In this document: positions 33,718 to 42,366 of the stretch, in pieces
Layout: each line of letters starts with the position of its first letter
Position numbering within the stretch: position 1 is the stretch's first letter
Assembly: GCF_900108315.1 (NCBI RefSeq)
Contig: NZ_FNVB01000003.1
Location: 221,404 to 285,403 of the forward strand
Direction: 5' to 3'
Source of the DNA: Saccharopolyspora kobensis
GTDB lineage: Bacteria; Actinomycetota; Actinomycetes; Mycobacteriales; Pseudonocardiaceae
DNA: 64,000 nucleotides
The notes under the pieces: model-generated
The model's input: the letters and a program-made list of their open reading frames with translations, nothing else
Databases searched by the model: none
What the model was told of the DNA's origin: nothing
Position numbers and translations under genes: made by a program

Positions 33718-35241
33718 CTACCGGTCGCGCAGCACGAACCAGGACGCCACGGCCACCACCAGCAACATCGCGCCGCCCAGGAGGGCAGCAGCGGTGAAGC
33801 CGTCGCCGAATGCCGTCACCGCCGCTGTTCGCAGCGCCGCGCCCACCTGCTCGTCCAGGCCGCCCGCGATCTGCACCGCCGCCCCGAGCGAGTTCTGCGC
33901 CTCCGCGTGCTGCGCGGAGGCCACGCCCGCGACCGGCTCCAGGGTGTTGCGGTAGATCACGCTCAACGTCGTGCCGAGCACGACGATGCCCAGGCCGGAG
34001 CCCAGTTCGAACGACGTCTCCTGGATGGCGCCCGCCGCACCGGCCCGGCTCGGGTCCGCCGCCGACATGATCACGTCCGAACCGAGCGTCGTCACCACGC
34101 CGACCCCCAGTCCGCTGCCCGCCAGCAGCGCGACGACGACGCCGTACCCGCTGCCGGGTCCGAGCAGGGCGAGGCCGAGCATCGAACCCGCGAAGAGCAG
34201 CAGGGCCAGGGTGATGGCGAGGCGATCGCTCAGCACCGCCACCACCTTGGGCGCGAAGACCGCACCGACGGCGTTCGCGGCGGCCATCGGCAGCAGCGCC
34301 GCGCCGGCCAGCAGCGGCGAGTAGCCCGAGACGAGCTGGAAGTGCTGCGTGGCGAAGAACATCAGCGCGATGTAGCCCGCGAAGGAGGCGAGGATCGCCC
34401 CGGTGGCGACCGAGAACTTCCGGTCGGCGAACAGCGACAGATCCAGCAGCGGCTCCGCGATCCGGCGCTGCCGCACGACGAACGCGATGAGCAGCGCCAC
34501 CGCCACCACGCCGATCACGAGGTTCGGCGGGGAAACCGCGCTGTGCTCGCCGATCTGCTTCAGCGCGTACACCAGCCCGCCCAGCCCGAGGACGGACAGC
34601 ACGGCGCTGAGCGCATCCCACCGGCGCCGCACCTCGTCCTTGGACTCCGGCACGACGACCGCGCCGACGACCAGCGCGACGAGCACGACCGGCACGTTGA
34701 CCAGGAACACCGATCCCCACCAGTAGTGCTCCAGCAGGAATCCGGCCGCGATCGGCCCGACGGCCGCGCCCGCGCTGTGGCACGCCGACCACACGCCGAT
34801 CGCGAACGCGCGCTCCCGGGCGTCGGGGAAGGTGATGCGGATGATGGCCACCGTGGCGGCCGCGATCATGGCCGCGCCGAACCCGAGCGCGGCGCGGAAG
34901 CAGATCAGCACCACCGGAGCGGTGGCGAAGGCCGCCCCTGCCGATGCCAGCCCGAACACCGCGAACCCGCCGAGCAGCACCTTCTTCCGCCCGATGCGAT
35001 CGCTCAGCGTGCCGCAGGTGACGAGGAAGGCCGCGACCGTCAGCGGATAGCTGTCGACCATCCACAGCAGTTGCGATGCGCTGGGCAGGAGTTGCTGCGA
35101 CAGCGTGGGAACCGCCACGTGCAGGATCGTGAGGTCCATGCCGACCAGCAGCAGGGTGGTGCACAGGATTCCGAGCACCAGCCACCTGCGCTGGGACACC
35201 TCGTTCCGGAGCGCCGATCCGGCGCCCGCGTCGTCATTCAT
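33718..35241 (-). CDS. MFS drug:H+ antiporter, DHA2 (EmrB/QacA) family
   Basis: This 507-residue integral membrane exporter is predicted to have 14 helices. It has the MFS motif A between helices 2 and 3 (GTLSDRIGRKKVL), the motif C-type run ACHSAGAAVGPIAAGFLLEH (in the helix after AFAIGVW), and D-x-T in the first helix (GMDLTILHVAVPTL). The family extrudes hydrophobic drugs, dyes or antibiotics with the proton gradient. The ATG at 35241 is immediately preceded by an in-frame GTG at 35244; both are plausible. Substrate unknown. No TetR/MarR gene is divergent from it; the next gene upstream is the NLR-like protein. Confidence 0.92.
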   Translation of the reverse strand: MNDDAGAGSALRNEVSQRRWLVLGILCTTLLLVGMDLTILHVAVPTLSQQLLPSASQLLWMVDSYPLTVAAFLVTCGTLSDRIGRKKVLLGGFAVFGLASAGAAFATAPVVLICFRAALGFGAAMIAAATVAIIRITFPDARERAFAIGVWSACHSAGAAVGPIAAGFLLEHYWWGSVFLVNVPVVLVALVVGAVVVPESKDEVRRRWDALSAVLSVLGLGGLVYALKQIGEHSAVSPPNLVIGVVAVALLIAFVVRQRRIAEPLLDLSLFADRKFSVATGAILASFAGYIALMFFATQHFQLVSGYSPLLAGAALLPMAAANAVGAVFAPKVVAVLSDRLAITLALLLFAGSMLGLALLGPGSGYGVVVALLAGSGLGVGVVTTLGSDVIMSAADPSRAGAAGAIQETSFELGSGLGIVVLGTTLSVIYRNTLEPVAGVASAQHAEAQNSLGAAVQIAGGLDEQVGAALRTAAVTAFGDGFTAAALLGGAMLLVVAVASWFVLRDR

Positions 35242-35555
35242 CACTTCTTACCGCGAATTCCGTTCGAGTGGCGGAAAGGAGTCCGGTCACCGGCGTCCAG
35301 CAGCGTTGGAAACCGCGTCGACCCGGATCTCACCGGACGAGCGGCCTTCGAAGACCACCGGAGAAATCGTCGTCCGGATGATCAGGCCGCACAAGTACGG
35401 AATTCCTTGTGCCATAGGAACACCCCGTATACCGACGACGCGTTTTCCACCGTGGGCTCAATTCGCCACCTCGGCGCCGATGACGCAGTAGTCTGACGCG
35501 AACCGGGCCGCAGGGGCCCGCGAACGCACCGTGCTCGACGGGCGAGGGGAACCCC
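35242..35555. other. Divergent intergenic region between exporter and NLR-like gene
   Basis: These 314 bases hold the two divergent promoters. The one structure I can see is a compound inverted repeat at 35396-35429: outer arms TACGG (35396-35400) and CCGTA (35425-35429), inner arms TTCCT (35403-35407) and AGGAA (35416-35420). It may be an operator. No small ORF with a partner amyloid motif was found here. Confidence 0.4.
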
Positions 35556-38500
35556 ATGGGCGAGCGGCAGCCGAAGAACCGGGACGGTGAGCCCAGAATC
35601 GTCAACATCATCGAGGGAGTCGTGCTCGGTGATGTGGTGCAGGCCGGGCACATCGACGGCGACGTGCACATGAACCGCACCGGCGTAGGGCCGGTTCCCG
35701 TCGTGGCACCGGTCCTGCCGCCGGAGCAGGCAGCGCCGGAGGTGTTCGTGGGCCGGGCCGCCCAGGTCGAGCGCCTCCACGCGCAGTGGCGCCCGGAGGC
35801 CGGACGACCGGCGAACGTGGTGGTCGTGACCGGGATGGGCGGGATCGGGAAGACCGCGCTGGTGCGCAATGCCAGTGCTCTCGCGGTGCGGCACGGGTGG
35901 TTCTCCGGCGGCGCGGTCACCGTCGACATGCACGGCTACGAGCCCGCGGGCGACCGGATCGAGGAATCCGCGGTGTTCGCCCCGCTGCTGCGGGCGCTGG
36001 GCACCGATCCGGAGCAGATCCCGGACGCGCCGGCTGAGCAGGCGACCGGCTACCACCAGCTGCTCGGCCTGCTGGCCCGGCAGCAGCGGCGGGTGTTGCT
36101 GGTGCTCGACAACGTCTCGTCCGTCGACCAGGTCCGCGGTCTGCTGCCCCGCAACGCCGAGCACCACGTGGTCATCACCGGCCGGGACACCTTGCCGCTG
36201 CCCGGCGCGCTCGCCCTGGAACTCGACGTCCTGCCCGCTGCCGAAGCCCGTGATCTCCTGCGGAGCACGCTCGAGGACTCGCGCGTGAGCGACCCGGCCG
36301 CCGAACGCATCGTGGCGCTGTGCGGCGGGTTGCCGCTGGCGGTGACCATCGCCGCGGCCGTGCTGGCCGAGGACCCCGCGCTGACCGCGGCGGCGCTGGC
36401 CGCCGAACTCGAGGACGCCGAGACCCGGCTGACCACGCTGGAGCAGGGCGCGGCTGCGGTCGGCGCCGCGTTCGACGTCTCCTGGCGTCGGCTGACCAAT
36501 CGCGATCCGCCCACCGCGCGGCTGTTGAAGCTGCTGACGCTCAACCCGGGCTCCGACATCAGCACCGAGGCGGCCGCCGCCCTGCTCGGCCAGCCGCTCG
36601 AAGCCACCCGCCCGCGGCTGCGGAACCTGCGCCGCACTCACCTTCTCCAGCTCTCGGATGGCCACTGGCAGCTGCACGACCTGATCCGGCTCTTCGTCCG
36701 CGACCGGCGGGCACCGCAGCACGGCGACGAGGTCGAAGATCCCGCGGTACCGATGAACCGCCTGCTGGAGCACTACCTCCGCGTCGCGCAGAACCACGCC
36801 CCGGGCACCGATCCGGGTTGGTTCGGGCGCGAGTACCCGAACCTGCTGGCGGCGGTCCCGCTCGCCACCGCGCTCGGTCGGCCCGACATCACCGTCGACC
36901 TCGTCTACGCCCTCGCCGAGTTGCCCGAGCTGAGGCGGCACGCCTCCGGGAACGCGTTCCTCGCCTTCATCCGGCAGGCCGTCGCCGCGGTCGAAGAGCT
37001 AGACGATCCGCCACGGCACGCCAAAACCCTTCGCTGGCTCGCATTTCAGCTCCATCTCAGGGGACGTTCCCCCGAAGCCGTCGAAGTCGCCCGCAAGGCC
37101 TGCGCCGTCGCCCGGTCGACGCAGGATCACCAGGTGCAGGTCGATGCCCTGCTCACGCTCGGCAAAGCGCTCCTCCAGGACCAGCAGCACGAGGCAGCGG
37201 CTTGCGCGTACCAGCAGGCGCTGGACCTGAGCCGGGCGGCAACCGATGCGAAAGCCGAATTCCTCGTCGTCGGCTACCTGAGCGACGTGCTGTCGTCGCG
37301 ATTGCGCCGGCACCGCGAGTCGATCTCGGTGGTGAGACAGGCCGTCGTCAAGGCGCGCGAACTCGGCGATCGCGAAGAGGAAGGCATCCTCCTCACCCAC
37401 CTCGGGGCGACGTTGGCGACCGCGGGCGATGCCGCGCAGGCGTTCGCGACGCTCGGATCGGCCGCCGCGCTCTGCCACGCCACCGGCAACCGGGAGCACG
37501 AGGCGCGAGCTCAGGCGAACCTCGCGCTCCTGTACGCCCAGATCGGCAAGCACGGCGAGATGAACGCCGCGCACCGCAGGGCGGCCGAGATCTGGCGGGA
37601 GGACGGCGAGCACACCAGGGAAACCGAACTCCTGGTGAACATCGGCGTGGTCCTCACCCAGATGAGCGGGCTCGACGAAGGTACTGCCGCGCTCCAGAGG
37701 GCGGTGGAGATGTGCCGGTCGGCCGGGGACGAGAACGCCGAAGGCGAGGCCCTCTTCCGGCTGGGGTCCTTCCTCGCCGACAGACTCCAGTTCAGCGCCG
37801 CGTGCACAGCGCACCAGCAGGCCGTCGAGATCTGGCGCGACATCGGCAACCGGCACCGGGAGGGCGTCGAACTGCAAGCGCTGGCCGAAGCGCTGCTGGC
37901 CGCGGGACGCCGGGCAGCAGCGCTCCGGTCGGCGGCGGAAGCGATCGAAGCGCTGCAGGACAGCGGCGACCCGGTGCGCGCCGCCAAGGTCCAGGAGTGG
38001 TCCGAGCGGGTGCCGGTGCCGCCTTCGGACGCGCCCGAGCCCGACGGGCCGACGTCCACCGTCGTGACCAAGCTGAGGGGGCCGGGGTTCGGCGGGCTCT
38101 ACACCCCGCTGAGCATCGCGGTGATCGCGCTGCACCACTACTTCGGATGGCCGTGGTGGGTACTGGTGTGCTGGGCGGTGTGCATCCCTCTCCTGCAGGA
38201 CAAGCTGAAGATCCACTTCACCTACGAGATCAACGTGAACGAAGCCCGCTTCACCGAAGAGGCCGCGCGCGTGGTCGAGGCCATCAACCGAGGGGTCAAA
38301 GGACTCGTGTTCGTCGTGGTCGGCACCGCTGCCGCGGTGGCGTTCCACTCCGGCGAGCTCTGGTGGGCGCTGGCCCTCTGCACCTTCCTCGCCGTCCTGC
38401 GCTTGCGAGGTCTGCCCAGGCTGCTGGTGTACCTGGCGATCGGCGCCACGACCGCCCACTACCTGTGGGGCACCTGGTGGGCGCTGCTCGCGTTCGCCGT

Positions 38501-38567
38501 TCTCGTCCTCGGCGTGGTCGTTCCCCGGGAGGACAGAACCGAGCGGAAGCCGGTCGAAATCGGCTGA
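35556..38567 (+). CDS. NLR-like STAND protein: RHIM-like amyloid motif - NB-ARC - TPR - membrane tail
   Basis: This 1003-residue protein starts with a short glycine-rich pseudo-palindrome at residues 15-39 whose core is GDVVQAGHIDG (VQAG resembles the RHIM V-Q-x-G). Similar motifs head many actinobacterial NLR-like proteins and act as amyloid signalling sequences. An NB-ARC ATPase follows, with Walker A GMGGIGKT (93-100), Walker B VLLVLDNV, an RNBS-like VVITGRD and GLPLA. About 450-830 is a run of TPR-like helices (ALLTLGKALLQDQQHEAA, ANLALLYAQIGKHGEM and others). The last 160 residues are four or more hydrophobic helices rich in Trp. The arrangement suggests a ligand sensor that nucleates a partner effector, possibly at the membrane. 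No matching effector gene is adjacent. Confidence 0.83.
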   Translation: MGERQPKNRDGEPRIVNIIEGVVLGDVVQAGHIDGDVHMNRTGVGPVPVVAPVLPPEQAAPEVFVGRAAQVERLHAQWRPEAGRPANVVVVTGMGGIGKTALVRNASALAVRHGWFSGGAVTVDMHGYEPAGDRIEESAVFAPLLRALGTDPEQIPDAPAEQATGYHQLLGLLARQQRRVLLVLDNVSSVDQVRGLLPRNAEHHVVITGRDTLPLPGALALELDVLPAAEARDLLRSTLEDSRVSDPAAERIVALCGGLPLAVTIAAAVLAEDPALTAAALAAELEDAETRLTTLEQGAAAVGAAFDVSWRRLTNRDPPTARLLKLLTLNPGSDISTEAAAALLGQPLEATRPRLRNLRRTHLLQLSDGHWQLHDLIRLFVRDRRAPQHGDEVEDPAVPMNRLLEHYLRVAQNHAPGTDPGWFGREYPNLLAAVPLATALGRPDITVDLVYALAELPELRRHASGNAFLAFIRQAVAAVEELDDPPRHAKTLRWLAFQLHLRGRSPEAVEVARKACAVARSTQDHQVQVDALLTLGKALLQDQQHEAAACAYQQALDLSRAATDAKAEFLVVGYLSDVLSSRLRRHRESISVVRQAVVKARELGDREEEGILLTHLGATLATAGDAAQAFATLGSAAALCHATGNREHEARAQANLALLYAQIGKHGEMNAAHRRAAEIWREDGEHTRETELLVNIGVVLTQMSGLDEGTAALQRAVEMCRSAGDENAEGEALFRLGSFLADRLQFSAACTAHQQAVEIWRDIGNRHREGVELQALAEALLAAGRRAAALRSAAEAIEALQDSGDPVRAAKVQEWSERVPVPPSDAPEPDGPTSTVVTKLRGPGFGGLYTPLSIAVIALHHYFGWPWWVLVCWAVCIPLLQDKLKIHFTYEINVNEARFTEEAARVVEAINRGVKGLVFVVVGTAAAVAFHSGELWWALALCTFLAVLRLRGLPRLLVYLAIGATTAHYLWGTWWALLAFAVLVLGVVVPREDRTERKPVEIG

Positions 38568-38580
38568 GCCACCGCGGTTT

Positions 38581-39039
38581 TCAATCGATCTGGGCCACGT
38601 GGCCCTTGTTCTCGTCGAGGCGGCGGAGCTCGCGGACGCTGTCGGCGAGGGTGCGGTCGCCCAGCGAGGCGAGCACCGCTCGTTCGGCCTCCGCGGTGAG
38701 CGCGGCGAAGTACTCGCTCGCGTTCGCCGTCACCAGGCACACGTGCGCACCGCCCGGCGAGCACGCCCACAGGGGCTTGTCGCCGATCGCGCAGCGGTAG
38801 ATCTCCGCGAGGGTGATCTCCTCCGCCGGGCGTCCCAGCCTCGCGCCGCCCGCGCGACCCTTCGCGCACACGACCAGTCCGGCGTCCACCAGCGGGACCA
38901 GGAGCTTGCGGACCAGGCTCGGGTTGGTGTCGAGGGTTTCGGCCAGCTGGGCCGAGCTCAGCGCTTCCGTGCCGCGCTCACCGGCGACCGCGAGGAACAG
39001 CATCATCGTGAGCGCGCGGGAGAACCGGATGTCCAGCAT
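38581..39039 (-). CDS. Rrf2-family regulator, probably controls the adjacent OYE gene
   Basis: This 152-residue winged-helix regulator of the Rrf2/IscR/NsrR family has an N-terminal MLDIRFSRALTMMLFLA, LAETLDTNPSLVRKLLVPL and the wing GRAGGARLGRP. Four cysteines are present (VVCAKG; then RCAIG, WACSPGG and HVCLV), spaced C-x9-C-x7-C in the last three. That is not the classic IscR/NsrR Fe-S spacing, so a thiol switch is as likely as a cluster. The ATG follows a G-rich GGGGTGGGGACC stretch. It is divergent from an OYE gene with an inverted repeat between them, which mirrors the HxlR/OYE pair 6 kb away. Confidence 0.87.
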   Translation of the reverse strand: MLDIRFSRALTMMLFLAVAGERGTEALSSAQLAETLDTNPSLVRKLLVPLVDAGLVVCAKGRAGGARLGRPAEEITLAEIYRCAIGDKPLWACSPGGAHVCLVTANASEYFAALTAEAERAVLASLGDRTLADSVRELRRLDENKGHVAQID

Positions 39040-39091
39040 GGTCCCCACCCCCGTCCGCGGATCGGCGCCGATGCTACCCGACCCCATAATA

Positions 39092-39108
39092 GCAACTCTC
39101 ACAGTTGC
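39092..39108. promoter_or_regulatory. Inverted repeat, candidate Rrf2 operator
   Basis: GCAACT (39092-39097) and AGTTGC (39103-39108) are perfect arms around CTCAC, in the A/T-rich divergent region between the Rrf2 and OYE genes. It lies 53 bases before the Rrf2 ATG and 72 before the OYE GTG. Confidence 0.5.
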
Positions 39109-39179
39109 ACTTATCCGCCGAAAATGTAATCTTGATTCGTACACTTTCAGTCCGGCACGTCCGACAGGAGACCGCCACC

Positions 39180-40295
39180 GTGAGCACCCGCGCAGCTCAG
39201 CTACTGTCCCGCCCGTTCGCGCTGGGATCGGCAACGCTGCCGAACCGGATCGTCATGGCTCCCATGACCCGCCAGTTCTCCCCCGGTGGCATCCCGGGCG
39301 ACGACGTGGCCGTGTACTACGCGCGCCGCGCCGCGGCCGGGACCGGCCTGATCATCACCGAGGGCACCAGCGTCGATCACCCCTCCGCCGGGTTCAGCGC
39401 CGACGTCCCCCGCTTCCACGGCGAGGAGCCGCTGGCCGGCTGGGCCCGCGTGGTGGAGGCCGTGCACGCCCAGGGCGGCAAGATCATGCCGCAGCTCTGG
39501 CACGTGGGCATCCAGCGACCCGCAGGCGCGCCGCCGTTCCCCGATGCACCGCCCGTCGGCCCCTCCGGGATCGGCATCGACGGAACTCCCGCGGGAACGG
39601 CGCTGACCCTCGGCGACATCGACGACGTCATCCGCGCATTCGCCGACGCCGCGCAGGAGGCCGAGCGCATCGGCTTCGACGGCATCGAGCTGCACGGCGC
39701 GCACGGCTACCTCATCGACCAGTTCCTGTGGGAGCGCACCAACCAGCGCACCGACGCCTACGGCGGCGATCCGCTCTCCCGCACCAAGTTCGCCGCGGAC
39801 CTCGTGACCGCGATCCGCGAGCGCGTCGCCCCCGACTTCCCCGTCGTGCTGCGCTTCTCCCAGTGGAAGTCGGAGAACTACGGCGTCCGGCTCGCCGAGA
39901 ACCCCGGCGAGCTGGAGGCCCTGCTCACGCCGCTCGCCGACGCCGGGGTCGACGCCTTCCACGCCTCCGGCCGCCGCTACTGGCAGCCGGAGTTCCCGGA
40001 TTCCGGCTCCGAGCTCAACATCGCGGGCTGGACGAAGAAGGTCACCGGCAAGCCCGTCATCACCGTCGGCTCGGTCGGCCTGAACAAGGAGTTCGAGCCC
40101 GGATCGCTGAACGGGGCGACCGCGGCGGTGGAGAGCATCGAACGACTCCTCGACCGCCTGGAGCAGGACGAGTTCGACCTCGTCGCGGTAGGCCGGGCCC
40201 TCCTCGCCGATCCCCGGTGGGCGGAGAAGGTCCTCGACGACCGGATCCCCGACCTCGTCCCGTTCAGCAAGGCAGCGGTCGAAACCCTCCACTGA
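39180..40295 (+). CDS. Old Yellow Enzyme family NAD(P)H:flavin oxidoreductase (second)
   Basis: This 371-residue FMN TIM-barrel ene-reductase opens with SATLPNRIVMAPMTRQFSP. The active-site segment is IELHGAHGYLIDQFLW (His-x-x-His type), then DAYGG, and phosphate-binding ITVGSVGLNKEF and AVGRALLADPRW. It differs from the first OYE, which has HGAN at this position and a different C-terminus, so the two probably have distinct substrates. The GTG start follows ACAGGAGACC. It is transcribed away from the Rrf2 regulator and is probably induced by reactive electrophiles, redox or NO-type stress. The preference for unsaturated carbonyls or nitro compounds is family knowledge. Confidence 0.9.
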   Translation: MSTRAAQLLSRPFALGSATLPNRIVMAPMTRQFSPGGIPGDDVAVYYARRAAAGTGLIITEGTSVDHPSAGFSADVPRFHGEEPLAGWARVVEAVHAQGGKIMPQLWHVGIQRPAGAPPFPDAPPVGPSGIGIDGTPAGTALTLGDIDDVIRAFADAAQEAERIGFDGIELHGAHGYLIDQFLWERTNQRTDAYGGDPLSRTKFAADLVTAIRERVAPDFPVVLRFSQWKSENYGVRLAENPGELEALLTPLADAGVDAFHASGRRYWQPEFPDSGSELNIAGWTKKVTGKPVITVGSVGLNKEFEPGSLNGATAAVESIERLLDRLEQDEFDLVAVGRALLADPRWAEKVLDDRIPDLVPFSKAAVETLH

Positions 40296-40320
40296 GCGGA
40301 TCGCGAGCGCGCGGTACGCG

Positions 40321-40521
40321 CTACTCGTCGTCGTCCCACTCCGCGTCCTGGGCGTCCGCTTGGCGGGTTCGCTCGGCTGCGATCTCCAGGGCGCGGCGGG
40401 CCGTCTCCTCGTCCGGGTAGGGGCCGAGCAGGTCGTCGGCCCTTCCCCGGTCGTGGTGCTGCACCTGGTGGGTTCGCAGGTTGAAGTACCAGCCCTGGTC
40501 GGGGTTCGGGTCCTCGGTCAT
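40321..40521 (-). CDS. Small acidic SPOR-like protein in the encapsulin operon
   Basis: This 66-residue protein has a central WYFNLRTHQVQHHDRG element followed by LLGPYPDEETARRALEIA and a very acidic tail (DAEWDDDE). The GPYPDEETARRALE phrase is typical of small actinobacterial proteins annotated as SPOR-like. It starts 16 bases past the encapsulin stop with a GAGGAG ribosome site, so it is the third gene of the DyP-encapsulin operon. It lacks an encapsulin targeting peptide, so there is no sequence sign that it is cargo. Its role is unknown. Confidence 0.75.
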   Translation of the reverse strand: MTEDPNPDQGWYFNLRTHQVQHHDRGRADDLLGPYPDEETARRALEIAAERTRQADAQDAEWDDDE

Positions 40522-40537
40522 GGTGCGCTCCTCGCGG

Positions 40538-41344
40538 TCAGCTCCCGGCGGGGGCCAGTTCGACGGCCGCCTCCGGCGTGTGCAGCTGGAAGGCGAAGGA
40601 CTCCTCCAGGTACAGCTCGATCGACGTCGCGTCGTGGCCGAGGTAGCCGATCGACAGGTCGCGGCCCAGCACCAGTTCGCTGTCGCCGCCGCGGGTCGAC
40701 ACCAGCAGGCCGCCGTCGAGCGCCGGTGACCGCAGGACGTCACCGCCCACCACCCGCGACAGCTCCTCGATCGCGAGCCGTCCGCCGATCACCGAGCCGC
40801 TGACCGCGGTGTGCGCGGCCGGGCTCAGCAGCAGTGCGCACGGACCGCCGACTCCCGACGCGACCAGCGCGCTTCGCGCCTGCGCCACCGCTTCCGGGAT
40901 CGCCGAGACGTCCTCGGGCAGCGCGATCGCTTCGTGCGACGAGCCGCTGCGCAGGCCGTCCGAGGCGGCCGCTGCGAGTCCGTCGAACACCGCGCTGTCC
41001 TCGGCCATCGCCATCTGCTGGGCCGCGGCGACCGCGGGCGACCAGTCGGCGTCCTGGGCGCCGCGCTCGACCGAGTCCACCGCCTCGCGCGTCACGCGGA
41101 AGGGCATCCGGAGCTCGGCCACCGGGCTGGCCCGGCGCACCCGCACCTGCACACCCGCCGCCGCGGTGCCGGTCTCGCCGAGGTGGCCGGTGCCCACCGC
41201 GGCCAGTTCCGGTCCTCGCGGCTCCGGCACGTCCACCACCCGGCGGGCACCCGCGTTGAGCGTGAACGCGTCGCGGACCTGGGATTCCAGGTCCTGCCAG
41301 GCCGCCGCCGAGATCGGGGCCAGCTCGCGGTGCAGGTTGTTCAT
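40538..41344 (-). CDS. Family 1 encapsulin nanocompartment shell protein
   Basis: This 268-residue HK97-fold shell protein self-assembles into a hollow icosahedral compartment that packages the DyP peroxidase. It is recognised by the N-terminal MNNLHRELAPISAAAWQDLE, the strand ARRVVDVPEP, the EAVDSVERGAQDADWSPAVAAA segment (E-loop to P-domain) and the C-terminal LSIGYLGHDATSIELYLEES. The start ATG overlaps the DyP stop (ATGA), so shell and cargo are translated together. Cargo docking would use the C-terminal tail of the DyP protein, which is intact. Length is normal for the family. Confidence 0.95.
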   Translation of the reverse strand: MNNLHRELAPISAAAWQDLESQVRDAFTLNAGARRVVDVPEPRGPELAAVGTGHLGETGTAAAGVQVRVRRASPVAELRMPFRVTREAVDSVERGAQDADWSPAVAAAQQMAMAEDSAVFDGLAAAASDGLRSGSSHEAIALPEDVSAIPEAVAQARSALVASGVGGPCALLLSPAAHTAVSGSVIGGRLAIEELSRVVGGDVLRSPALDGGLLVSTRGGDSELVLGRDLSIGYLGHDATSIELYLEESFAFQLHTPEAAVELAPAGS

Positions 41345-42366
41345 GGCTGTCGTCCCTTCAGGCTGCCGATGCGCAACGACGCGTCGGCCTCGGGCGCCCG
41401 GCCCGGCTCCGGTGGGGGTGGCTGGTCGTCGAGGAAGTCCGCCGTGGGCACCACGAACAGCGTTCCGGTCACCGCGGTCGAGAAGTCCAGGATCCGGTCG
41501 TGGGTGGCATCGGCGGTACCGAGGAACATCCGCTCCAGCATCAGCTCGATCACCGCCGGGTCGGCGGCGTAGCCGATGAAGTAGGTGCCGACCTCACCGT
41601 CGCCGAGTCTGCCGAACGGCATGTTGTCGCGCACGATCTGCCGCTCGGTGCCGTCCGGGTCGACGATCGTGTTGACCGCGACGTGCGAGTCGGCCGGTTT
41701 GACCGCGTCGTCCATCTCGATGTCGTCGAGCTTCGTGCGCCCGATCACCCGTTCCTGCTCCTCGACCGGCAGCGCGTTCCAGGACGCCATGTCGTGCAGG
41801 TACTTCTGCACCACCACGTAGCTGGCGCCCTCGAACGGGGCATCCGCCTCGGCCGAGACGTTCACCGCCGTGCGCGCCGCGGGGCCGCTGGGGTTCTCCG
41901 TGCCGTCGACGAATCCGAGCAGGTCCCGCTGGTCCCAGTACTTGAAGCCGTGCACCTCGTCGACCACCGAGACCGCGCCGCCCAGGCGCCTCAGCGCCTG
42001 CGCGGCCAGTTCGTAGCACAGGAACATCTGCCGGGCGCGGATGTGCAGCAGTACGTCGCCCGGGGTGGAAACCGCCCGGTGGCGAGGCCCGGCGAACTCG
42101 GGCAGCACGTGCAGACCGGCCGGGCGAGGCCCGGAGTACAACCGGTCCCAGGCCGCCGAGCCGATGCCCGCCACGCAGGCCAGGCCGCCGTCCGGGTAGC
42201 GGAACCCCACCGCTCGCTGCAGGCCGGCCAGATCGCCGAGCAGGTCGCGCACGGCCGGTTCACCACCGCCGTTGATCGTCAGCACCAGGAAGATCGCCGA
42301 ACCCGTCAGCGGGGTCAGCACCGGCTGCGGCACCGGCGGTGCAGCGGACGGGTCCGCGCTCGACAT
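41341..42366 (-). CDS. DyP-type heme peroxidase, encapsulin cargo
   Basis: This 341-residue dye-decolorising peroxidase has the catalytic GxxDG motif GFVDG (151-155, Asp154), the heme-ligand His about 228 in DSHVAVN, and the conserved Arg about 246 in IVRDNMPFG. After a Pro-rich linker it ends in DASLRIGSLKGRQP. This closely matches the encapsulin targeting peptide (SLxIGSLKG), so packaging in the shell is strongly supported. The cargo gene comes first and overlaps the shell gene by 4 bases. The ATG gives the usual compact N-terminus; the frame is open 43 codons further. A GATAG half-palindrome 156-172 bases upstream may bring the operon under the neighbouring LysR regulator. Confidence 0.95.
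   Translation of the reverse strand: MSSADPSAAPPVPQPVLTPLTGSAIFLVLTINGGGEPAVRDLLGDLAGLQRAVGFRYPDGGLACVAGIGSAAWDRLYSGPRPAGLHVLPEFAGPRHRAVSTPGDVLLHIRARQMFLCYELAAQALRRLGGAVSVVDEVHGFKYWDQRDLLGFVDGTENPSGPAARTAVNVSAEADAPFEGASYVVVQKYLHDMASWNALPVEEQERVIGRTKLDDIEMDDAVKPADSHVAVNTIVDPDGTERQIVRDNMPFGRLGDGEVGTYFIGYAADPAVIELMLERMFLGTADATHDRILDFSTAVTGTLFVVPTADFLDDQPPPPEPGRAPEADASLRIGSLKGRQP

Noticed and set aside
40306..40322. AGCGCG/CGCGCT hairpin between OYE and the small acidic gene
   Set aside because: Six base pairs in a GC-only context that runs into the stop codon of the convergent gene; likely chance.
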